Position numbers and translations under genes: made by a program
Shown here: piece after piece, positions 10,545 through 20,600 of the stretch
How the letters are laid out: every line of letters begins with the position of its first letter
How positions within the stretch are numbered: the stretch's first letter is position 1
Source: Omphiscola glabra
Lineage: Eukaryota > Mollusca > Gastropoda > Lymnaeidae
Length of the DNA: 64,000 nt
NCBI GenBank assembly: GCA_964017045.1
Contig: OZ024808.1
Location: forward strand, 6,093,284 to 6,157,283
Reading direction: 5' to 3'
The notes under the pieces: model-generated
Database searches by the model: none
Told to the model about the DNA's origin: nothing
What the model saw: only the letters and a program-made list of their open reading frames with translations

Positions 10545-13500
10545 TTTACTTGAGATGTTTATAACTGACCAAGTGAGTGGACGGCTCATTGGACTTATTT
10601 TACTTGAGATGTTTATAACTGACCAAGTGAGTGGACGACTCATTGGACTTATTTTACTTGAGATGTTTATAACTGACCAAGTGAGTGGACGGCTCATTGG
10701 ACTTATTTTACTTGAGATGTTTATAACTGACCAAGTGAGTGGACGACTCATTGGACTTATTTTACTTGAGATGTTTATAACTGACCAAGTGAGTGGACGG
10801 CTCATTGGACTTATTTTACTTGAGATATTTATAACTGACCAAGTGAGTGGACGGCTCATTGGGCTTATTTTACTTGAGATGTTTATAACTGACCAAGTGA
10901 GTGGACGACTCATTGGACTTATTTTACTTGAGATGTTTATAACTGACCAAGTGAGTGGACGACTCATTGGACTTATTTTACTTGAGATGTTTATAACTGA
11001 CCAAGTGAGTGGACGACTCATTGGACTTATTTTACTTGAGATGTTTATAACTGACCAAGTGAGTGGACGACTCATTGGACTTATTTTACTTGAGATGTTT
11101 ATAACTGACCAAGTGAGTGGACGGCTCATTGGACTTATTTTACTTGAGATGTTTATAACTGACCAAGTGAGTGGACGGCTCATTGGACTTATTTTACTTG
11201 AGATGTTTATAACTGACCAAGTGAGTGGACGGCTCATTGGACTTATTTTACTTGAGATGTTTATAACTGACCAAGTGAGTGGACGGCTCATTGGACTTAT
11301 TTTACTTGAGATGTTTATAACTGACCAAGTGAGTGGACGGCTCATTGGACTTATTTTACTTGAGATGTTTATAACTGACCAAGTGAGTGGACGGCTCATT
11401 GGACTTATTTTACTTGAGATGTTTATAACTGACCAAGTGAGTGGACGGCTCATTGGACTTATTTTACTTGAGATGTTTATAACTGACCAAGTGAGTGGAC
11501 GACTCATTGGACTTATTTTACTTGAGATGTTTATAACTGACCAAGTGAGTGGACGACTCATTGGACTTATTTTACTTGAGATGTTTATAACTGACCAAGT
11601 GAGTGGACGACTCATTGGACTTATTTTACTTGAGATGTTTATAACTGACCAAGTGAGTGGACGGCTCATTGGACTTATTTTACTTGAGATGTTTTTTAAC
11701 TGACCAAGTGAGTGGACGGCTCATTGGACTTACTTTACTTGAGATGTTTATAACTGACCAAGTGAGTGGACGACTCATTGGACTTATTTTACTTGAGATG
11801 TTTATAACTGACCAAGTGAGTGGACGGCTCATTGGACTTACTTTACTTGAGATGTTTATAACTGACCAAGTGAGTGGACGGCTCATTGGACTTATTTTAC
11901 TTGAGATGTTTATAACTGACCAAGTGAGTGGACGGCTCATTGGACTTATTTTACTTGAGATGTTTATAACTGACCAAGTGAGTGGACGGCTCATTGGACT
12001 TATTTTACTTGAGATGTTTATAACTGACCAAGTGAGTGGACGGCTCATTGGACTTATTTTACTTGAGATGTTTATAACTGACCAAGTGAGTGGACGGCTC
12101 ATTGGACTTATTTTACTTGAGATGTTTATAACTGACCAAGTGAGTGGACGGCTCATTGGACTTATTTTACTTGAGATGTTTATAACTGACCAAGTGAGTG
12201 GACGGCTCATTGGACTTATTTTACTTGAGATGTTTATAACTGACCAAGTGAGTGGACGGCTCATTGGACTTATTTTACTTGAGATGTTTATAACTGACCA
12301 AGTGAGTGGACGACTCATTGGACTTATTTTACTTGAGATGTTTATAACTGACCAAGTGAGTGGACGACTCATTGGACTTATTTTACTTGAGATGTTTATA
12401 ACTGACCAAGTGAGTGGACGACTCATTGGACTTATTTTACTTGAGATGTTTATAACTGACCAAGTGAGTGGACGGCTCATTGGACTTATTTTACTTGAGA
12501 TGTTTTTTAACTGACCAAGTGAGTGGACGGCTCATTGGACTTACTTTACTTGAGATGTTTATAACTGACCAAGTGAGTGGACGACTCATTGGACTTATTT
12601 TACTTGAGATGTTTATAACTGACCAAGTGAGTGGACGGCTCATTGGACTTACTTTACTTGAGATGTTTATAACTGACCAAGTGAGTGGACGGCTCATTGG
12701 ACTTATTTTACTTGAGATGTTTATAACTGACCAAGTGAGTGGACGGCTCATTGGACTTATTTTACTTGAGATGTTTATAACTGACCAAGTGAGTGGACGG
12801 CTCATTGGACTTATTTTACTTGAGATGTTTATAACTGACCAAGTGAGTGGACGGCTCATTGGACTTATTTTACTTGAGATGTTTATAACTGACCAAGTGA
12901 GTGGACGGCTCATTGGACTTATTTTACTTGAGATGTTTATAACTGACCAAGTGAGTGGACGGCTCATTGGACTTATTTTACTTGAGATGTTTATAACTGA
13001 CCAAGTGAGTGGACGGCTCATTGGACTTATTTTACTTGAGATGTTTATAACTGACCAAGTGAGTGGACGACTCATTGGACTTATTTTACTTGAGATGTTT
13101 ATAACTGACCAAGTGAGTGGACGGCTCATTGGACTTATTTTACTTGAGATGTTTATAACTGACCAAGTGAGTGGACGGCTCATTGGACTTATTTTACTTG
13201 AGATGTTTATAACTGACCAAGTGAGTGGACGGCTCATTGGACTTATTTTACTTGAGATGTTTATAACTGACCAAGTGTATGGACGGCTCATTGGACTTAT
13301 TTTACTTGAGATGTTTATAACTGACCAAGTGAGTGGACGGCTCATTGGACTTATTTTACTTGAGATGTTTATAACTGACCAAGTGAGTGGACGGCTCATT
13401 GGACTTATTTTACTTGAGATGTTTATAACTGACCAAGTGTGTGGACGGCTCATTGGACTTATTTTACTTGAGATGTTTATAACTGACCAAGTGAGTGGAC

Positions 13501-15873
13501 AGCTCATTGGACTTATTTTACTTGAGATGTTTATAACTGACCAAGTGAGTGGACGGCTCATTGGACTTATTTTACTTGAGATGTTTATAACTGACCAAGT
13601 GAGTGGACGGCTCATTGGACTTATTTTACTTGAGATGTTTATAACTGACCAAGTGTATGGACGGCTCATTGGACTTATTTTACTTGAGATGTTTATAACT
13701 GACCAAGTGAGTGGACGGCTCATTGGACTTATTTTACTTGAGATGTTTATAACTGACCAAGTGAGTGGACGGCTCATTGGACTTATTTTACTTGAGATGT
13801 TTATAACTGACCAAGTGTATGGACGGCTCATTGGACTTATTTTACTTGAGATGTTTATAACTGACCAAGTGTATGGACAGCTCATTGGACTTATTTTACT
13901 TGAGATGTTTATAACTGACCAAGTGAGTGGACGGCTCATTGGACTTATTTTACTTGAGATGTTTATAACTGACCAAGTGTATGGACGGCTCATTGGACTT
14001 ATTTTACTTGAGATGTTTATAACTGACCAAGTGAGTGGACGGCTCATTGGACTTATTTTACTTGAGATGTTTATAACTGACCAAGTGAGTGGACGGCTCA
14101 TTGGACTTATTTTACTTGAGATGTTTATAACTGACCAAGTGAGTGGACGGCTCATTGGACTTATTTTACTTGAGATGTTTATAACTGACCAAGTGAGTGG
14201 ACGGCTCATTGGACTTATTTTACTTGAGATGTTTATAACTGACCAAGTGAGTGGACGGCTCATTGGACTTATTTTACTTGAGATGTTTATAACTGACCAA
14301 GTGAGTGGACGGCTCATTGGGCTTATTTTACTTGAGATGTTTATAACTGACCAAGTGAGTGGACGGCTCATTGGACTTATTTTACTTGAGATGTTTATAA
14401 CTGACCAAGTGAGTGGACGGCTCATTGGACTTATTTTACTTGAGATGTTTATAACTGACCATGTGAGTGGACGGCTCATTGGACTTATTTTACTTGAGAT
14501 GTTTATAACTGACCAAGTGAGTGGACGGCTCATTGGACTTATTTTACTTGAGATGTTTATAACTGACCAAGTGAGTGGACGGCTCATTGGACTTATTTTA
14601 CTTGAGATGTTTATAACTGACCAAGTGAGTGGACGGCTCATTGGACTTATTTTACTTGAGATGTTTATAACTGACCAAGTGAGTGGACGGCTCATTGGAC
14701 TTATTTTACTTGAGATGTTTATAACTGACCAAGTGAGTGGACGGCTCATTGGAATTATTTTACTTGAGATGTTTATAACTGACCAAGTGAGTGGACGGCT
14801 CATTGGACTTATTTTACTTGAGATGTTTATAACTGACCAAGTGAGTGGACGGCTCATTGGACTTATTTTACTTGAGATGTTTATAACTGACCAAGTGAGT
14901 GGACGGCTCATTGGACTTATTTTACTTGAGATGTTTATAACTGACCAAGTGAGTGGACGGCTCATTGGACTTATTTTACTTGAGATGTTTATAACTGACC
15001 AAGTGAGTGGACGGCTCATTGGACTTATTTTACTTGAGATTTTTATAACTGACCAAGTGAGTGGAGGGCTCATTGGACTTATTTTACTTGAGATGTTTAT
15101 AACTGACCAAGTGAGTGGACGGCTCATTGGACTTATTTTACTTGAGATGTTTATAACTGACCAAGTGAGTGGACGGCTCATTGGACTTATTTTACTTGAG
15201 ATATTTATAACTGACCAAGTTAGTGAACGGCTCATTGGACTTATTTTACTTGAGATGTTTATAACTGACCAAGTGTATGGACGGCTCATTGGACTTATTT
15301 TACTTGAGATGTTTATAACTGACCAAGTGAGTGGACGGCTCATTGGACTTATTTTACTTGAGATGTTTATAACTGACCAAGTGAGTGGACGGCTCATTGG
15401 ACTTATTTTACTTGAGATATTTATAACTGACCAAGTGAGTGGACGGCTCATTGGACTTATTTTACTTGAGATGTTTATAACTGACCAAGTGAGTGGACGA
15501 CTCATTGGACTTATTTTACTTGAGATGTTTATAACTGACCAAGTGAGTGGACGGCTCATTGGACTTATTTTACTTGAGATGTTTATAACTGACCAAGTGA
15601 GTGGACGACTCATTGGACTTATTTTACTTGAGATGTTTATAACTGACCAAGTGAGTGGAGGGCTCATTGGACTTATTTTACTTGAGATGTTTATAACTGA
15701 CCAAGTGAGTGGACGGCTCATTGGACTTATTTTACTTGAGATGTTTATAACTGACCAAGTGAGTGGACGGCTCATTGGACTTATTTTACTTGAGATATTT
15801 ATAACTGACCAAGTGAGTGGACGGCTCATTGGACTTATTTTACTTGAGATGTTTATAACTGACCAAGTGAGTG
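10545..15873. repeat. 54-bp satellite array, about 98 copies (5.3 kb)
   Basis: Unit starts atgtttataactgaccaagt. Identity between copies is very high; commonest variants are cggctc/cgactc and gtgagtgg/gtgtatgg. Because 54 is a multiple of three and the unit lacks stops, long open frames appear on both strands (up to 1150 codons); they are not genes. An 811-bp higher-order duplication is present. Confidence 0.95.
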
Positions 15874-17396
15874 TAGGAACGTGTTCACACTGTATACTTG
15901 TCACGGTCGCGTTCTTGTAGTTATCTACACAGCAGTTTATTATCTACGACAATGATCCACAAGTAGATCTAGTTAATGAGTCAAACATTTGTAACAGTGC
16001 CTCAGTTGTATTAAATCCTTTGAATTTTGGCACCATTTTTTTAATAATCATTTTAAAAAATCCTAAATCGCTTAAGACAGGCGTGCACAACTCAAAATGT
16101 AAGGCATTATGAAAAATGTGTGCGTACCGAAAGACAAAAATGGAATGGGGGGAAAGTATTAAGAAAAAAAAAATAGTAAAGAATATTTCGTTACTTCGCG
16201 GACCGTATAGTGGGTACTGGCGGGCCGTATGTTTTGCCGGTCTGGTTTTAGAGATGGAAAAGCGAATTATAGTTGCTCTACATTTTTACTTGGGGTTTTT
16301 AGGTTGCTCTGAGCTCTGACTGTATTGAGTTCGTAATGCTTTTTAGAAGGTTTTGAACACCCACGGGGTACATACGGGTATGATGGTAATTGATTTCGTA
16401 GGCTCATTGCTACGCTCATTACTACGCTCATTGACAACTTACAAGCCATCGAAATGAGCTTAAGTACCCGTCACTACCCACTCTTTAATGAATCAATACA
16501 ACTAAGATTGGTTGTTATATGGAATTATTATTATGCACCCCTGCATATGTCAATGCATCTGTCAATGCATCTGTCCTTACACCTGAGCTTTGTAAAAAAA
16601 ATGTTTTGGTGGAAAAAAAAAATGTTAAAAACAAACATGTTTAAACAACACATTTAAAATAAAACTAGTTCATTCACATTCTAACGTATATCTGATTAAC
16701 CGAACTTACAATCTAACGTATCTCTGATTAACCGAACTTACAATCGGAAGGTTTTTTATTTTTAATGCGGATACCTCGGCTGACAATTGGGACTTTTGAA
16801 ACTGCCATGGCTTTGGGTGGGCGTTATTCAGCGTTATTGGATTAGTTTACAGGTCTTGACGTCTGCTGTGATCACGAGGGGAGAAGAGAATACATCATTG
16901 ACAGAAACATTGTAAATAAGTTTGACATCTTTGATGTCTGAGACTCCTTTTCAAACAAATTCACACGGCAACAGAATGTGACATCAATGTGACACATCGT
17001 TTTGTTAAATCCATGTCTAATTTTTTGTATTTTTTGTTGTGAATCTAAACATTGGATCACTGTAGTGGATGTTGAATCAGAAATGGAGTGCGCCAAAGTC
17101 TCCTGAGTTAGGCGGGGGGAAAGTGAGCTTCTCCCAAAGAAATGTTTGAATAAATGAACTATCCACCGGTGAACGCTGGGTTTTAAACGGACATAGAACA
17201 AAGCAACTTCCACCGTGAAAGTGTTTCTCAACAGAGTGGTACGATTTCCCAGAGTGTCATTATTGGATGGACATTTTTTCAATGGGCATTTTTTGGATGT
17301 GTGTTAGATGGACATTTTTATCTGTAAATGATACAACCTTTTGCCCCCATACTAACCTAACCCTCTGACCTAATCGTTTGTAGCTTCCCATGCTTT
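15874..17396. other. Intergenic, no gene recognised
   Basis: Two copies of a 33-35 bp string (ctgattaaccgaacttacaa) at 16680-16745. A 136-codon open frame on - (16872-17282) matches no family I know and may be 3' flank of transferase gene 1. Confidence 0.4.
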
Positions 17397-17520
17397 AACA
17401 CAATACCCTATACATTAACAAGTTTAGCACCATATATATTAATGTACACAATACCCTATACATTAGTAGGTTTAACACCATAGATGTTAGTGTACACAAT
17501 ACCCTATACATCACCACTAA
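17397..17520 (-). repeat. 48-bp repeat, three copies, overlapping the stop codon of transferase gene 1
   Basis: caataccctatac at 17401, 17449 and 17497; the third copy contains the TAG stop of the gene (17504-17506). Confidence 0.75.
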
Positions 17521-17666
17521 AAATTACCGCTAAAACCTTGTCCTCATCCAGTATGACTGAGATCCATGTGTACATGGGGAATGTTCCACTAGCAGCCACT
17601 GTGTACACGGCACTGCTCAACCCATCAACATCCTGACGCTCAAAGCGTTTTTTGTACACTTGGAAC
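17504..17666 (-). CDS. Transferase gene 1, last exon
   Basis: Acceptor TATTGTTCCCAG|G, stop [17 protein letters not shown] and [11 protein letters not shown] match the family C-terminus (DGLNSLxYxV...YPLYTxI). The open frame continues upstream to 17893 but that part is not family-like and I treat it as intron. Confidence 0.78.
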
Positions 17667-20600
17667 CTGGGAACAATAAATTCAGGTGGCAATGTGTCTG
17701 ACAAAGGAATAGACATACAATCAAACATATGCACATAGTCATGCCCCTCCCCAATAGTCGTTCTCGGCAGGTCATGAACCCACCAACCTATTAGGACAAC
17801 ATAGGCTACCCGCTGTGGGTAGTAGTATGGGTGAAATGGTAACAAACAAGAATAGATTTTAACATAGACGTACGGGTGACAATACAAGGACAAATGGGGC
17901 GACCTGTTACATGCAGTTACCGGCCATTACAACCGATGAAGTCCTACACCCTCAGCCCCCTTAAGTCTTTTCTCTCACCCTTCTACAACTTAAGACCTTC
18001 CTCTTTGTCCCGTTCTCTCGCCATTTGACAACTTAAGACCTTCCTCTTTGTCCAGTTCTCTCGCCATTTGACAACTTAAGACCTTAAATTCCTCTTTGTC
18101 CCGTTCTCTCGCCATTTGACCACTTAAGACCTTCCTCTTTGTCCCGTTATCTCGCCCTTTGACCACTTAAGACCTTCCTCCTTGTCCCCTTCTCTCGGCA
18201 TTTACACCTCCCCCCGGTCCAGATCCCTTGCAAGAAAATTTATTCAAATACCGTTTTGTATTTTTGCTCCAGCCAGAAGAATGTGTGTGACGTATCATGT
18301 GGTAGGTGCCAATCTTGCTTGGTTTACTGTAGATGGTCAAGTTTTTGTGGAGGATCCTGTAAGTAAGAGTTAAATGATATCAATGAATGCCATCAGTAAA
18401 TGCCATCATTAAATGCCACCATTAAATGCCATCATTAAATGCCACCAATAAATGCTTTCAGTAAATGCAATCAATGTGTGCCATTAATAAATGCCATCAA
18501 TAAATGCCATTTATAAATGCCATCATTAAATGCCCAAAATAAAACGCTTTAGATACCAAAAACATGTGATAATTCTCCAACACCCCCTCCCCCCATTAAA
18601 CTTACCTGTCTCTGAGGTCATCATCTTCCGCCCCCCAGCCGAAGTACATGTTGGAGGCTCCGTTAATGAGTTTGAAGTGTTCTCTAGTGAAGCTAACCAC
18701 GCCGCCAAACAATCCACTGTAGAGCGTTCTGTCGGAAACAAGACACTTTAAACTGCTCACTGTACAGCGTTCTGTCGGAAACAAGACACTTTAAACTGCT
18801 CACTGTACAGCGTTCTGTCGGAAACAAGACACTTTAAACTGCTCACTGTACAGCGTTCTGTCGGAAACAAGACACTTTAAACTGCTCACTGTACAGCGTT
18901 CTGTCGGAAACAAGACACTTTTAACTGCTCACTGTACAGCGTTCTGTCGGAAACAAGACACTTTAAACTGCTCACTGTAGAGCGCTCTGTCGGAAACAAG
19001 ACACTTTAAATTGCACACTCTCAAGCAGTGTTTAAGTTTGTCACAAATTTCGGGATTTCACCAGGGACCGGTGGCTGATTTGAATCATTCTATTTGACCA
19101 TAGACATTGATGTTGTGCGGACCGGCAACATAAGGCGCGCGGACCGATGTTGGTCCGCGGACCACCGTTTGTGGGAACGCTGCTCTAAAGAGGTCTGTAA
19201 TAAACATAAAATTGTTACAATAATCGATATTTTATACGTCATATTTGCTAATAAAACATTTGGGGATCCAAAGGTAGGTGTTTTTGAAAGGCTGGTATGT
19301 CTTGTAAAGATTATACAGTGGTCACAAGTGATGCAATAATCTTAACATAAAAAAATCCTTTATCTATAATATAACAAAAATAATTGTTTATAAATAAATA
19401 ACTTTGGCTTTTTCTGCGATAAATCAATCTATAACTCTATATGTACATTTAATATTGTGTATAGCTGTAAATTAACTTTTCATTTATTCATTTGTATTTA
19501 AGAAGGTCTCATTGTAAGGTAATATGTGTCCTTGACATTGGCTTAAAACAAATAAGATAGGGCCGCCTTTGATTTTGTCTCGTGTCACTTGGCCATTCCA
19601 GTCTCAAATCACTTGGCCACCCCAGTCTCGTGTCAATTGGCCACCTCAGTCCCGTGTCACTTGGCCACTCCAGACCCGTGTCACTTGGCCACTCAAGACT
19701 CATGCCATTTGGCCACTCCAGTCTCGTGCCACTTGGCCACTCAAGACTCATGCCACTTGGCCACTCCAGTCTCGTGCCACATTGTCACTCCAGTCCCGTG
19801 CCACATTGCCACTCCAGTCTCGTGCCACATTGTCACTCCAGTCCCGTGCCGCTAATCCACTCCATTCCACCATATGCATATTATATAAAAGTATGCATAT
19901 GTGTGCTAATGTCTATATATATATATGTACGTGATTTCTTTGAAGAAATCCTTATCTGGAAAATAAAAGTGTGTGTGTGTATGTGCGTGCGTCTTTATGT
20001 TATCGTGTATTCCTAATGACATACTCACGAGTTATTGAATATGTTGAGGGCCGAGGAGAAATGGAGAGGGCTTGTCTGGTTGCACCTGTACATGTTCCTG
20101 TCATCAAGGGGCACCATGTCCACATCATGGAGAATGAAACAGTCGTACTTGTTGACTTTCAGGGCCTCTAGGAAGCCAACATTAAACAGCAGACCTTTAT
20201 TGTAGGTCTGACCTGAGAGCTGCAACATTCAGAGGTCAGCGTTAAATATATTATGTCATTTTAAGTAGATCTGACCTGGGAGTTGCAACCAGGACCGACC
20301 CTAACAATTGCGGGGCGCTATGCGAAACGGATTGCGCGGGGCCCATTATGGGTAGAGGATAAGAATAATAAGTGAAAATTAAGATTTTGTATTATAAAAT
20401 AAATTCTGGGCGTGGCCTATGAAAGTGCGGGGCCCACTGCGGCCGCATAGGTTGCAGTGGCCTAATGCCGGCCCTGGCTGCAACATTTAGAGTCCAGCGT
20501 TAAATGGATGTCCTTTTACAGTAGGTCTGACCTGGGAGCTAACTGGTAAGTTAGTGTTGTATTGAATAGCATAAATGCCAAACTGAGATTTCACCAACAG

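Noticed and set aside
10500..15920. Open frames of 266-1150 codons on both strands (MFITDQVSGRLIGLILLE and ISSKISPMSRPLTWSVIN repeats)
   Set aside because: A 54-bp stop-free satellite gives open frames on both strands automatically; no start context, splice structure or non-repeat domain, and frame-shifting units are tolerated.
16872..17282. 136-codon - frame near gene 1
   Set aside because: No recognisable domain or splice support; may be 3' flank.
17667..17893. Extension of the last exon of transferase gene 1 upstream through the open frame
   Set aside because: A good acceptor at 17667 matches the phase and position of gene 2, and the upstream residues do not resemble the family.
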